Positions 18,518 to 27,603 of a DNA stretch of 64,000 nucleotides are shown piece after piece. The stretch covers positions 42,966 to 106,965 of the forward strand of contig CAVQBL010000006.1 of assembly GCA_963710715.1 (NCBI GenBank), given 5' to 3'. The notes under the pieces are model-generated. The model was not told the DNA's origin and searched no databases. It saw only the letters and a program-made list of their open reading frames with translations. The first letter of the stretch is position 1. Every line of letters starts with the position of its first letter. Source of the DNA: CAVQBL01 sp963710715 (GTDB lineage: Bacteria; Pseudomonadota; Gammaproteobacteria; DSM-16500). The translations under genes were made by a program, and so were the position numbers.

Positions 18518-18655
18518 ATGAACTGGCACATTATTTCTATTATTACGCCTATTATACTGGTTTTTTATCTTGTGATTATAGATTTTGTTGATCTTTATCC
18601 ATTTAATGATGTTTCTAAACATACTACTGATGTCAGAAAGTCGGAAGCTATATAA
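18518..18655 (+). CDS. IS66 passenger: 45-residue membrane peptide
   Basis: ATG at 18518 with a GAGAAA ribosome site encodes MNWHIISIITPIILVFYLV and IIDFVDLYPFNDVSKH..., ending at 18655. One strongly hydrophobic N-terminal helix is followed by a short polar tail. It lies between tnpC and the right end of the IS, so it moves with the element. No function is recognised. It may be read together with the next membrane gene, 5 bases downstream. Confidence 0.5.
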   Translation: MNWHIISIITPIILVFYLVIIDFVDLYPFNDVSKHTTDVRKSEAI

Positions 18656-18660
18656 TAGTT

Positions 18661-18942
18661 TTGTTAGGTGCAATTTGTAATTGGTATGATGATGTATATG
18701 GTTCATTATTATCATTAATAATAGCGACTCTTTGTCTGATGGGTTATTTATTATCGTGGTGGAAACCTTATTTATTTGGTTGTTCAGAAAATTGGCGCAG
18801 AAAATATAATGAAAAGTTTAGTAGAACCATAAAAATTTTCCCTCCTATTAAGGATCATCCTATTCCAGATGCAGAACATTTGCCCGTGGGAGTACTGACG
18901 ATTATTTGGCTAATTGCCACATTGCTTAATTATAATTATTAA
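18661..18942 (+). CDS. IS66 passenger: small two-helix membrane protein
   Basis: About 93 residues from a TTG at 18661. Two hydrophobic segments (LLSLIIATLCLMGYLLSW and VGVLTIIWLIATLLNY) flank a basic loop with PYLFGCSENWRRKYNEKF. It ends 28 bases before the IS right boundary, so it is a passenger gene. The start codon is uncertain. Being next to the 45-residue membrane peptide, it may be half of a two-component membrane unit or of one ancestral protein split by a frame change. Confidence 0.5.
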   Translation: MLGAICNWYDDVYGSLLSLIIATLCLMGYLLSWWKPYLFGCSENWRRKYNEKFSRTIKIFPPIKDHPIPDAEHLPVGVLTIIWLIATLLNYNY

Positions 18943-19183
18943 ATATCTATGTACAAGACCGAACGGTTACTGCACAAGATGGTCAACCATCTCGCTTTAA
19001 TCGAGGTATTGTCTATCTAATTGGAGGGGTGCTCTGCATTAATATTTATACGTTTGTTCACGCCATATGGAGTACATTAAGCATAAGTTAGTTTTTACAT
19101 CCGGGATTTAAAAAAGCTATTTCCCGATTTTATCAGTAAGATTGTGGAAAATTGTGCATAAGGGTTACTCCCACGGTATTCAA

Positions 19184-19477
19184 TTAATGCGACTTATTTT
19201 CTCGTGTTGGTGGATCATAAAATTTAGCAACTTTGCTTATTCTTTTTAAATTATCACAAAATTGAAGTGTATCCTTTTCCAAATCTTTTAGCGGTGATCC
19301 ATAGTGCAGGGCCGATGCGACCATATTCAGCATCACACAAACGATAGTCTTTTTAGTTTGATACTGTTTCGGTAGTATTTTATATATATGGTCAACTGCC
19401 ACCTTTAAAGCAGCATGGCCAATTTCGCTAATAATCGCATCATACTCTTCTATTGCTATATCATCTTGCTTCTGCAT
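19184..19477 (-). CDS. Small hypothetical protein
   Basis: 97 residues, not recognised; predicted helical with a semi-hydrophobic centre (TIVCVMLNMVASALHYGSPL). AAGGAGA precedes the ATG, so translation is likely. It lies downstream of and in the same direction as the histidine kinase, about 175 bases away, and could be a late operon member, though a separate promoter is equally possible. Confidence 0.55.
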   Translation of the reverse strand: MQKQDDIAIEEYDAIISEIGHAALKVAVDHIYKILPKQYQTKKTIVCVMLNMVASALHYGSPLKDLEKDTLQFCDNLKRISKVAKFYDPPTRENKSH

Positions 19478-19652
19478 ATCTTCTCCTTTGTGTAGATGCT
19501 AGTATACAAAATAATTTATAGGAGTATTTGCAAAATGCTAGCCGTGAATTTTACAGATATTATGTAAAGTAGACATAATTATTGCTGATTTATCAAAGTT
19601 TCTACCTGCTATTACTTAACATAATATCCTGCTAACAAAAAGAATAATGTCA

Positions 19653-21806
19653 CTAATTGGCCTTCAACCAATCAGTGACGTATTTTTTTGTTTGATTGAG
19701 CACAGTTATAAATTGTTTGCATAATTCGTCTAATAATTTACTATGCCCTGCTTTGTGATAACGCTCTACATATTGGCAAGCATAACGCATCCGAATAACG
19801 CCACAATATATGCAGGCACCTTTAAGTTTATGTGCAATTGCTGATGCCTTTTCCCAATCTTGCTGGGCGCGAGCAGCATGAAAAGCTAAAATTTCATCAT
19901 TAGAAATGGCTTTTTCAACAAACAAAGAGAGCATCTCTTTAACTTTATCCTCACTACCAAGAACAGCAATTCCTGCTTCCATATCAAATAAAGAATACTG
20001 CTCTAATTGAAATAATTGATCCTCAGTATCGGGCAAGTCTACTCCTAACAGTCCAGCTTGCGCTGATAAATTTTTTTCTGAACCTGCAACAGGTTTAGAT
20101 GCAGAGGTTTTTTTAGTAGAGCGTTTTTTAGTAACATCGGGCTTATCTTTTGCTGCTTTCTGCTCAGCAGTTTTACAAAATTCTTTTAAAATATCTCTCA
20201 CCTTTTCCTCTGACAGCGGTTTCGTAAAAACCTTATTCATACCAGCAAGGATACACTCACCACCTGCTGCACGCCCAACTGCGTGGCCTGTTAAAGCAAC
20301 AATAGGTATAGGTGTCTTATCATGAGTCTTTTCCCATAAACGGATTAAAGCAGCCAATTCATTCCCACTCATACCAGGTAACCCTACATCACTTACAACT
20401 AAATCAAAGTGGTGGGTCTTGAATAATTGCAATGCGGTTTCGGCATCCGGTGCGGTATGAACAGTGCAACCTACGTTATGCAACATCTGAGCACCCACAT
20501 GCGATGCAATGGCATCATCTTCGATAAAAAGTACATTTACAGTCCCTTTTGCAGCGTGGAGAACTTCTGTTTTCGCCGTAGATAGGGGAGTTTTTGTTTC
20601 GGTAAGATTTAAAATAGCCGGATCGCTGAACTCATTAGGAGCAATTGCTACAGCATCCTCCGCTTTGCCTGTCTTCATCAAAAGCGCAAAATGAAATGTT
20701 GTACCCTTTCCTTCCTCACTACTTACATGAACCTCACCACCTAATAAATTCACGTATTTTTTGACAACATAAAGACCTATTCCGTGTCCCTGCTGCATAC
20801 CTTTAAAAGAAGGATTCACACGGAAAAACCGATCAAATACCTGGTGAAGTTTTTCTTTGGGAATACCCATGCCTGTGTCTGTTACAGTAAACTCCAAATG
20901 TACGTGGTCTTTATCATGGGATAACACTTTAATATGTAAATCCACATGGCCTTTTTCAGTAAATTTAATGGCATTGCCCATCAGGTTAAGTAAAATACGC
21001 TCTATTTTCATGAGATCAGTAATAACATAGCGTGGAGTATTTGGATCAATATCTAAAACAAAATGAATTGCTTTCATTTTAATGATAGGCAGCATTAAAT
21101 CATGCAATACCCGCATACGTTCAAGTAAATCAAAAGTTTCTTTATGCAAGTCTGCATCATTGATACTTTCAGCAGAAACAACATCAAGCACTCCATTTAA
21201 AAGATCAAGCAGACGTTGACCTGAAACATGGATCATGTGCGCTGTATTTTGTTCACCTTTAGTTTGAGCACTTTTTTCTAGTAGAGTTGCAGCACCAATC
21301 ACGCCCATCAATGGGGTACGAATATCATGACTCATGTTTTGAATGAATTCAGTTTTTGCATGACTTGCTGCTTCTGCTTTTTCTTTTGACCGGCGGAGTT
21401 CCTCTTCCATATTTTTACGTCCCGTAATATCAGTATAAATACCAACGAGACCTACTACAAAACCTTGTTCATTTAAGAAAGGAACTTTACTCACTAAAAT
21501 GATATGCTTTTCACCATTCAGTGTTATGAGAGGAGTTTCTACATCAAGCATGGGTTGTTTAGTGGAAATAACTCGTTGGTCCTCTTGGATATAAATTTTT
21601 ATTACGTCTTTTTGCCATGGTAAATCATAATCTGTTTTCCCTATGATTTCTTTTGGGTCTTGTAACCCTACAAATCTTGCAAAATTTAAGTTACAACCAC
21701 GATACACTGAATTAGTGTCTTTCCAAAAAACAAAATTTGGGATATTTCCAGCGACAACTTCCAAAGATTGCAAGTCAAAAACATTAAAGTTATTCATGCC
21801 ATTCAT
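19653..21806 (-). CDS. Hybrid sensor histidine kinase (PAS-HK-REC-Hpt)
   Basis: 717 residues without membrane segments, so a cytoplasmic sensor. Order: PAS domain (~12-130, with NIPNFVFWKD), HisKA with phospho-His H160 (MSHDIRTPLMG), HATPase with N box (NLMGNAIKFTEKG), G1 (TDTGMGIP) and G2 (GHGIGLYVVKK), receiver domain with acidic pocket E429/D430, phospho-Asp D473 (VVSDVGLPG) and K529 (FTKPLS), then an Hpt domain with H659 (IAHKLKGAC). It is a full internal phosphorelay with all key residues. It follows the FAD protein gene by 58 bases on the same strand, so they are probably co-transcribed. No cognate phosphorelay regulator with a REC domain lies nearby; the LuxR proteins 4 kb away lack one. 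The signal is unknown; PAS suggests a small ligand or redox cue. Confidence 0.93.
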   Translation of the reverse strand: MNGMNNFNVFDLQSLEVVAGNIPNFVFWKDTNSVYRGCNLNFARFVGLQDPKEIIGKTDYDLPWQKDVIKIYIQEDQRVISTKQPMLDVETPLITLNGEKHIILVSKVPFLNEQGFVVGLVGIYTDITGRKNMEEELRRSKEKAEAASHAKTEFIQNMSHDIRTPLMGVIGAATLLEKSAQTKGEQNTAHMIHVSGQRLLDLLNGVLDVVSAESINDADLHKETFDLLERMRVLHDLMLPIIKMKAIHFVLDIDPNTPRYVITDLMKIERILLNLMGNAIKFTEKGHVDLHIKVLSHDKDHVHLEFTVTDTGMGIPKEKLHQVFDRFFRVNPSFKGMQQGHGIGLYVVKKYVNLLGGEVHVSSEEGKGTTFHFALLMKTGKAEDAVAIAPNEFSDPAILNLTETKTPLSTAKTEVLHAAKGTVNVLFIEDDAIASHVGAQMLHNVGCTVHTAPDAETALQLFKTHHFDLVVSDVGLPGMSGNELAALIRLWEKTHDKTPIPIVALTGHAVGRAAGGECILAGMNKVFTKPLSEEKVRDILKEFCKTAEQKAAKDKPDVTKKRSTKKTSASKPVAGSEKNLSAQAGLLGVDLPDTEDQLFQLEQYSLFDMEAGIAVLGSEDKVKEMLSLFVEKAISNDEILAFHAARAQQDWEKASAIAHKLKGACIYCGVIRMRYACQYVERYHKAGHSKLLDELCKQFITVLNQTKKYVTDWLKAN

Positions 21807-21864
21807 TTCCCTACTGACTTTGAAAATTAAAACACCATGAAATCCACTTCATGGTTTATTATTA

Positions 21865-23520
21865 TCAAAGTCTTGAAAGAATCGGTATTCCTTTACCAGC
21901 TAAAGCAACATCCGCTTCTTTAGAAAACTTAATACGAGGACTATAAACAGAAGAATTTTTGGTACTTTCATTACTGTCTTTTTCATCCGAAGCTGTTGAT
22001 AACATATTTTTCAAAACTAATGTATTTCTATCAAGAAACAGCTGTGTATTTCGTTGTTGAAGAGCATTATCTACAATACAATGCGCCACACAACTTGCCT
22101 GCCTGGACAGTACGCCCAAATCAGTGGTAACTAAAAAAGTTCCTTTTGTTATTTCCCCTATGGCATAAAGATTATTTAAATTGTCGCCTTTTGCTTGGAG
22201 AGTCTTAAAATTAACTTTTATTCCACCATGAGGCTCTATAGAAATCATTTTCTGCTCTAACAAATGTTCTAAAAGAGGAGCATTACTCATCTTAATGTCA
22301 CACCCAGGTCCAGTAGCATTTACAAGATAGTCAACAGCTATTTCAGTTGCTTTGCATTGAATAACATATTGCTGTGACTTATCATTAAAAACTACTTTTT
22401 CCAATTCTTGAAATACTTCAAGTTGTCCGCTCTCTAGCAAACCCATGATCTTCTTTGCATTTTCAAGAGGAAAAGCAACCACATACGTCATCCACAAACT
22501 ATAAAATTGTCCCATAAATCTAACCTTGTCCTCTTCGGATAAAGCACGCCAGATATAAGGAACAATCGGGTAAAGAGATATTAATACAGATTGCCAAGGA
22601 CGCATTTCTTTTTCTGCAGCATTTATTTCATACTTTAACCAATCATGTGGAGATTTATTAATTTTCAACAATTTTTTAACATCAAGTTGCCTTCCTTCAG
22701 CATTATGAATCTCATGTAAAAATAATTCTAAAAGTGTTTCCAACTTTAATGAACGAACCCCATTTAATGTAAGCTCATTAATCTTTTCCAAAGTTAAAAA
22801 CTTCTTTTCATATGGCCTTGAACGACCTATCACACAAGGTAATAAGCCACTTCTAGAAACCATTATTAATTTTCCCGTATGACCATGCGCTACAAGCGTC
22901 AATGCCGCATCTATTGCAGTAAGTCTGCTACCTAAAAAACAAACAGTCTTATCTCTTGGAATCTCAGTTATAGGTTTTTCCTTTAACCAAGGGGAGTGGT
23001 AATATCGTTTTTGAGAAATGAACTGCGTATATTGCGATGACGGTAAATGCCCTACAGCTAAAATAACTTGCTTTGCCAAAAGACAAGTACCATTTGACAG
23101 TTCGATAAGATATTCTTTGTTATGCTTTTGTAGTTTTATCACTTCAATATTGCAAAGAAATTCAACATTCATGCCATGCCGCTTTGCGAGCGCTTTACTG
23201 CTTTCGGCTAGATCTTTTAAATATTTACCAAATAATATTCTGGGTGGAAAAGGAGAAGTCAGTTTGGTTTTGTTATTTCCAGCCCATTCTATAAAATCAT
23301 TTTTTTTATCGGGTATAGCGCTCATTGTATCGGCGCTTAAGTTAAGAATATGATCCTTTTCAGAAGTATTATAGGGAAGCCCCCCTCCTACTTCACTACC
23401 TTTTTCAACGACGCAAATTGAAACATTTGTTTGTTTTTTTTCAATAAATCCATTAACTAATTGAGCAAGCTGACTAACTCCTCCAGCTCCTCCACCAATA
23501 ATGACGATATCATAAGACAT
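21865..23520 (-). CDS. FAD/NAD(P)-binding oxidoreductase-like protein
   Basis: 551 residues. The N-terminal Rossmann motif is YDIVIIGGGAGGVS (residues 3-16), then CVVEKGSEVGGGLPYN and HILNLSADTMSAIP, the pattern of the NAD_binding_9 (HpyO-like) family. A second nucleotide-binding loop is seen as VCFLGSRLTAIDAALTL near residue 200. ATGPGCD and NNLYAIGEITKGTFLVTTDLG are the late FAD-contact segments. Members include FAD-dependent hydroxylases and oxidases of small molecules; the substrate cannot be told. It is the first gene of a likely two-gene operon with the sensor kinase and diverges from the NRPS-like gene, which suggests it may modify or sense the product of that enzyme. Confidence 0.85.
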   Translation of the reverse strand: MSYDIVIIGGGAGGVSQLAQLVNGFIEKKQTNVSICVVEKGSEVGGGLPYNTSEKDHILNLSADTMSAIPDKKNDFIEWAGNNKTKLTSPFPPRILFGKYLKDLAESSKALAKRHGMNVEFLCNIEVIKLQKHNKEYLIELSNGTCLLAKQVILAVGHLPSSQYTQFISQKRYYHSPWLKEKPITEIPRDKTVCFLGSRLTAIDAALTLVAHGHTGKLIMVSRSGLLPCVIGRSRPYEKKFLTLEKINELTLNGVRSLKLETLLELFLHEIHNAEGRQLDVKKLLKINKSPHDWLKYEINAAEKEMRPWQSVLISLYPIVPYIWRALSEEDKVRFMGQFYSLWMTYVVAFPLENAKKIMGLLESGQLEVFQELEKVVFNDKSQQYVIQCKATEIAVDYLVNATGPGCDIKMSNAPLLEHLLEQKMISIEPHGGIKVNFKTLQAKGDNLNNLYAIGEITKGTFLVTTDLGVLSRQASCVAHCIVDNALQQRNTQLFLDRNTLVLKNMLSTASDEKDSNESTKNSSVYSPRIKFSKEADVALAGKGIPILSRL

Positions 23521-23909
23521 AGTTGCAACTCTTCCTCGATTGTGTACATTAATTTAGACTCTTAGCAACTCCTTACATATGTCAAAACATAACACCTAAG
23601 TTAATGTATTTAATCAGCAATGTTTGAAGCTTACTAGAAATCGTATTTATTTTATTATCTTTATTTTTAAGGTTATTTATGGATTTAAATCTCTATAAAC
23701 TTCTTAAACAATACGGAGCCATTTTTTGCAGATATAATCCCAATGCTAAAGCTTAAAATGCCCTTTAGTGCTGAAATAACCTTATCGTATCCTATCACAA
23801 AACACAATAACATGCTAAGATTACTAGTTATTTATTAATATTTAGCAATTAAAATAACTAATAATAATTGAATATGGCTCTTTTAAAGAGCAAGGGGAGA
23901 CAAGAATCA
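23521..23909. promoter_or_regulatory. Divergent intergenic region
   Basis: About 390 A+T-rich bases separate the minus-strand FAD/kinase operon from the plus-strand NRPS-like gene, so promoters for both must lie here. I see no confident -35/-10 pair or operator. The NRPS-like gene has GGGGAGA upstream of the ATG at 23910. Confidence 0.4.
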
Positions 23910-25733
23910 ATGGCAACCCTCGACAATCGCCAAAAAGTACTTTCTATTCATCAACTAATAGAAACCCAAGCATATCGCACCCCAAATGCCATAGCAGTAA
24001 TATTCAACGATAAAGCTGTTAGCTATCAAGAGTTGAATGAACAATCAAACCGATTAGCAGATTATCTAATCTCGAAAGGGATCCAACCAAAAACATTAAT
24101 TGGCATCTCTCTCAAACGCTCAATAGAAATGATTACCAGCATATTAGCGGTTCTCAAGGCTGGATGTGCCTATGTACCCATTGACCCAACCTACCCCAAA
24201 GAACGCATTAGCTTCATGCTTACCGATTCGAACATACCTGTACTGCTTACTCAAAAATCAGTATTAGAAGAATTACCAAAACTCTCTACACAAGTAATCT
24301 GTCTCGACACAGATTGGCAATACATAGAAATTCATTCCCCAAAAAAACCCTTAACCATTATCAACCCAGATAACTTGGCTTATGTGCTTTACACATCAGG
24401 TTCTACAGGAACACCAAAAGGCGTCATGATTAAACATGAAAGCTTATTAAACGCTTACCAAGGGTGGGAAACGGTTTATGAACTAGAACAGAATAAAGAT
24501 AGCCATTTACAAATGGCTAGCTTTTCTTTTGACGTATTTACAGGTGACCTCGTTCGCGCACTGTGTTCGGGCGGAAAGCTTGTATTATGCCCTAATGAGA
24601 TTTTGCTCGACCCTTCTAAACTTTACCAACTTATATTGGCTGAAAAAATTACGTGCGCTGAATTTGTTCCCACGGTGCTCAGAAGGTTGATTGACTATTT
24701 GGAATTAACAAAAAACTCGTTGAATTTTATGCGTATATTGATCTGTGGCTCTGATAATTGGTCTATACATGAATACAGAAAATTTCAAAATTTTTGCGAT
24801 TTAAAAACGCGAGTAATTAATTCATATGGCCTAACAGAAGCAACCATCGATAGCACTTACTTTGAAGATAAGCAATCTATAGAAGAACACTTCTTGGAAG
24901 ATCGAACTGTACCTATTGGAAAACCCTTTCCAAATACAGAAATTTATGTGCTTGATGAAAACATGACATCAGTCAAATCCGGTGCTGTAGGCGAAATATA
25001 TATTGGCGGACTCGGTTTGGCTCTAGGTTACCTCAACAACCCTCAATTAACATCCGAAAAATTTATTAAACATCCCTTCGCTCAACATCCTGATGCACGA
25101 TTATATAAAACGGGAGATACAGGCCGTTATTTAGAAGATGGAAACATTGAATTTTTAGGCCGTGTTGATAATCAAGTTAAGGTACGCGGTATGCGAATTG
25201 AGTTAAGTGATATTGAAAATTCTCTGAGCTGTCATGATGCCGTAAAGGAAAGCCTTGTAACTGTTTGTGAAGACGATTCCCATCATAAACGTTTAGTCGC
25301 TTATATAGTAGGCCATCAAGACAATAATATGCCCAGTGCTCGTGAATTACGAAACTTTTTACAGAAACGACTACCGCATTACATGATACCCTCTGTTTTT
25401 ATTAAACTTGACTCATTACCTATGACCCCCAATGGCAAGCTTGATAGACAGGCGCTAAAATCAATAAAACCATTATCGTTTAATGACGCACCAACAGAAC
25501 CATCAAGCCCCATCGAAAAGCAGCTTGCTGTAATATGGAAAAAGGTATTGAAGATCAATGAAGTTGGAATTTTCGATCACTTTTTTGATGATTTAGGAGG
25601 AGATTCTCTAACACTAGCAAAATTATTATGCGCAATAGAAGACACTTTCTCTTTAAAAATTGGTTTAAATGAAATATCAAACTATTTAACAATAGCCGAA
25701 CTTGCGTCTTTCATTAGCAACACCAACGCATAG
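23910..25733 (+). CDS. Stand-alone NRPS adenylation-carrier (A-T) protein
   Basis: About 607 residues. The adenylation domain shows LTYxEL-like VSYQELNEQSNRLA, LKAGCAYVPIDPTYP, the P-loop YTSGSTGTPKG (~161-171), FSFDVFTGDL (A4), NSYGLTEATID (A5), GEIYIGGLGLALGY, YKTGDTGRY, GRVDNQVKVRGMRIE and NGKLDRQAL with the A10 Lys. A peptidyl-carrier domain follows with DDLGGDSLTLAKLL, the phosphopantetheine Ser at about 566. There is no condensation or thioesterase domain, so it loads one amino acid onto itself for a partner to use. The start at 23910 is supported by GGGGAGA. Neighbours are an FAD enzyme, a kinase and two LuxR regulators. The substrate cannot be read with confidence. Confidence 0.93.
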   Translation: MATLDNRQKVLSIHQLIETQAYRTPNAIAVIFNDKAVSYQELNEQSNRLADYLISKGIQPKTLIGISLKRSIEMITSILAVLKAGCAYVPIDPTYPKERISFMLTDSNIPVLLTQKSVLEELPKLSTQVICLDTDWQYIEIHSPKKPLTIINPDNLAYVLYTSGSTGTPKGVMIKHESLLNAYQGWETVYELEQNKDSHLQMASFSFDVFTGDLVRALCSGGKLVLCPNEILLDPSKLYQLILAEKITCAEFVPTVLRRLIDYLELTKNSLNFMRILICGSDNWSIHEYRKFQNFCDLKTRVINSYGLTEATIDSTYFEDKQSIEEHFLEDRTVPIGKPFPNTEIYVLDENMTSVKSGAVGEIYIGGLGLALGYLNNPQLTSEKFIKHPFAQHPDARLYKTGDTGRYLEDGNIEFLGRVDNQVKVRGMRIELSDIENSLSCHDAVKESLVTVCEDDSHHKRLVAYIVGHQDNNMPSARELRNFLQKRLPHYMIPSVFIKLDSLPMTPNGKLDRQALKSIKPLSFNDAPTEPSSPIEKQLAVIWKKVLKINEVGIFDHFFDDLGGDSLTLAKLLCAIEDTFSLKIGLNEISNYLTIAELASFISNTNA

Positions 25734-25748
25734 ACTGTATTGACTCAT

Positions 25749-26567
25749 CTATAAGACTTGTCTGGTTATCGAATTTTTCAACAGAAAAGAAAGTAAATCT
25801 ATCTTAGTGTCACATTGTGTTTTCCATTTTGTTTTTTGCAAAACTGACTCGACTGTCTTTGGGGACACACCCAATTCCTCTGCTATTCTTCTCACGCTCT
25901 TTCCTTCCAGCATGAGAGATAGATACTTTGTTTCTTTTGAGGCTAGTGTTATTTCGCATTTCCCATTTTGCTTGACGATTAGCTTTTCAGGAAGAATTTT
26001 TTGGCGAAAACTCTCAAGCTCACTTAACAGATTATTATTTTGGATATTATTAAAATTGACACCCCTACTTAATTTTATCATATGATCATAATTCATATCG
26101 TCAATGATATGTGCGGCTTTTAATCTATAATGAACAATAAACCTCTTCAATAATTTCAAATGATTGAGATAAAAATTACCTATTTTTTTATTATCTACAT
26201 CCGTTGCGAAAGAAAAAATATCAACATAGTCATTAAAAGGCATAAATATGCTGATCCCATTTCCAATTTTTAATGCACTAAGCGCACTTACTAAAAAAAT
26301 CGCTCGTTCACAAGGCCACAAACATACTGAAATTTTCGCCGGAGAAACATTGTTAATTATTCCTGTTAAATACTCAGTGATACCTGCTTTCTCATACATG
26401 CAATATTGGATAATTTTTAGGTTATTGCTTAACACAAAAAAATTATTTTCCCTGCTCACTCTAATATGTATAAAAGTAGATATGTCTGCAATTTTTAAAG
26501 TGTTACATATCTTTTTGACTACCTTAAAATAATTTCTAGGTATTTCATTGCTTCTATTGTGCCGCAT
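25749..26567 (-). CDS. LuxR-type transcription regulator
   Basis: 272 residues. The C-terminal LuxR/FixJ helix-turn-helix is clear: LASKETKYLSLMLEGKSV, then RRIAEELGVSPKTVESVLQ (~207-250). The N-terminal ~200 residues resemble autoinducer- or PAS-like sensing domains of LuxR proteins in Legionellales only in length and hydrophobic pattern; no REC aspartate pocket is seen. It faces the NRPS-like gene tail to tail and follows its paralogue by 16 bases, so the two are co-transcribed. It may control the NRPS-like/FAD group; that is inferred from position. Confidence 0.85.
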   Translation of the reverse strand: MRHNRSNEIPRNYFKVVKKICNTLKIADISTFIHIRVSRENNFFVLSNNLKIIQYCMYEKAGITEYLTGIINNVSPAKISVCLWPCERAIFLVSALSALKIGNGISIFMPFNDYVDIFSFATDVDNKKIGNFYLNHLKLLKRFIVHYRLKAAHIIDDMNYDHMIKLSRGVNFNNIQNNNLLSELESFRQKILPEKLIVKQNGKCEITLASKETKYLSLMLEGKSVRRIAEELGVSPKTVESVLQKTKWKTQCDTKIDLLSFLLKNSITRQVL

Positions 26568-26583
26568 AAATTTCTATCCACCT

Positions 26584-27408
26584 CTATAACCAATGGACTG
26601 TACTTTTTTTGTAAGCCTTTATAAGTGCTTCTTTATTTTTACACCCTATTTTATTTTTAATGTTTTCAAAATGCTTTTCTATTGTTCTAGGAGACACATT
26701 AAATTGCGATGCTATTTGTTTAGCATTTTTGCCTGATGCTAAAAGATTAACGCATTGTAATTCTCTCCTAGTTAGAAAAACTTCGCTGGTCTCAGTTAAA
26801 ATTGGATATTTGGCAGTAGGAGTGGCTTTTATAAATTCATCAATTGTTCTTGTATAATCTTCTTCAATGAAATCTTCTTGCTTGTGAAAATCTTTATAAA
26901 TAGCCAAATTGTTTTTTTGCGGTGTAATCATTTTTGCTGCATTCACGTTAAATGCAGCTGTGAAATCTTTTAATAACTCAATATTTTCCACATAAAAACT
27001 TTGAAGATTTTCTGCTTGACGATCAGAAGCGAATCCCCATAATTCAATTGAATTTCCTTTCTGCTTAAAAATACTCAGTCCATTCCAAATGTTAAATTCA
27101 TAAAGCGCTGACATAAGATAATCAGTTTTTTGTGTTGGCCATAAAAAACAATAATAATTATTATGTGGTACATGGCTTATTTCTTTTCCTAGAGAAGTAC
27201 CCTCGTTATTATGAACATTCTGTAAACAGAACCGTACCCATGCCAGGTTATTACATAGACACATATATCTGCCATTTAGAAAAATTCTAAAATAAGCGAA
27301 TGTACTGATATTTAATTTTAAGAGAGGATCACATATAGACTGGAAGTCATTTAATTTTGCTTCAGCATACTTATAAGCTAAAAAATTTATCTCATCAGGG
27401 TCAATCAT
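26584..27408 (-). CDS. LuxR-type transcription regulator, paralogue
   Basis: 274 residues, homologous along its length to the regulator immediately downstream. C-terminal HTH: LTRRELQCVNLLASGKNA, then KQIASQFNVSPRTIEKHFE. Shared N-terminal landmarks include CLWPTQKTDYLMSAL against CLWPCERAIFLVSAL and SIFKQKG...WGFASD against SIFMPF...FSFATD. GGAGG precedes the ATG. Tandem LuxR paralogues suggest duplication with divergent signals or heterodimerisation. It is the first gene of a two-gene operon. Confidence 0.87.
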   Translation of the reverse strand: MIDPDEINFLAYKYAEAKLNDFQSICDPLLKLNISTFAYFRIFLNGRYMCLCNNLAWVRFCLQNVHNNEGTSLGKEISHVPHNNYYCFLWPTQKTDYLMSALYEFNIWNGLSIFKQKGNSIELWGFASDRQAENLQSFYVENIELLKDFTAAFNVNAAKMITPQKNNLAIYKDFHKQEDFIEEDYTRTIDEFIKATPTAKYPILTETSEVFLTRRELQCVNLLASGKNAKQIASQFNVSPRTIEKHFENIKNKIGCKNKEALIKAYKKSTVHWL

Positions 27409-27603
27409 GGGTTATGCCTCCAAATCAACTCCACGGCTTCCCTGCGAATAAATAGTGGTATTTTAATAAATAAGGTATAAAATTAAAGTATTAGTAGAAA
27501 AATTCATATATAATTAAAAAATACTTGTATATTTTTACACTAATTGCGATAATTTGCAATATAATATTTTTAATTATTAATTTTTTAGTATTTTCGAGGG
27601 CTT

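Larger units (their letters stand above)
16094..18970 (+). mobile_element. Complete IS66-family insertion sequence with passenger genes
   Basis: Ends are defined by the 8-bp direct repeat TGCACAAG at 16086-16093 and 18971-18978, the target-duplication size usual for IS66. The left end reads GTAAGCGTCTAGC and the right end, inverted, GTAACCGTTCGG; both also share TACAT further in. The 2877-bp element carries tnpA, tnpB and tnpC in overlapping order, then two small membrane-protein genes inside the right end. Passenger genes in IS66 elements are known but uncommon. Confidence 0.85.
16024..19091 (+). pseudogene. Small membrane-protein gene split by the IS66 element
   Basis: If the IS and one 8-bp target copy are removed, 16024-16093 joins 18979-19091 in a single open frame reading ...GLVTLSHNQPAQDG, QPSRFNRGIVYLIGGVLCIN, IYTFVHAIWSTLSIS stop. 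The end is a single hydrophobic segment of ~20 residues. Frame continuity across the junction argues that a real gene was hit. Its 5' end is unclear: upstream DNA has a stop at 16021 and no good start, so it may already have been truncated. Size and shape recall small inner-membrane proteins of conjugation systems, but I cannot name it. Confidence 0.55.

Noticed and set aside
16024..19091. Naming the IS-split gene as a Dot/Icm or conjugation component
   Set aside because: Only one transmembrane segment and about 50 residues can be reconstructed, too little to name it.
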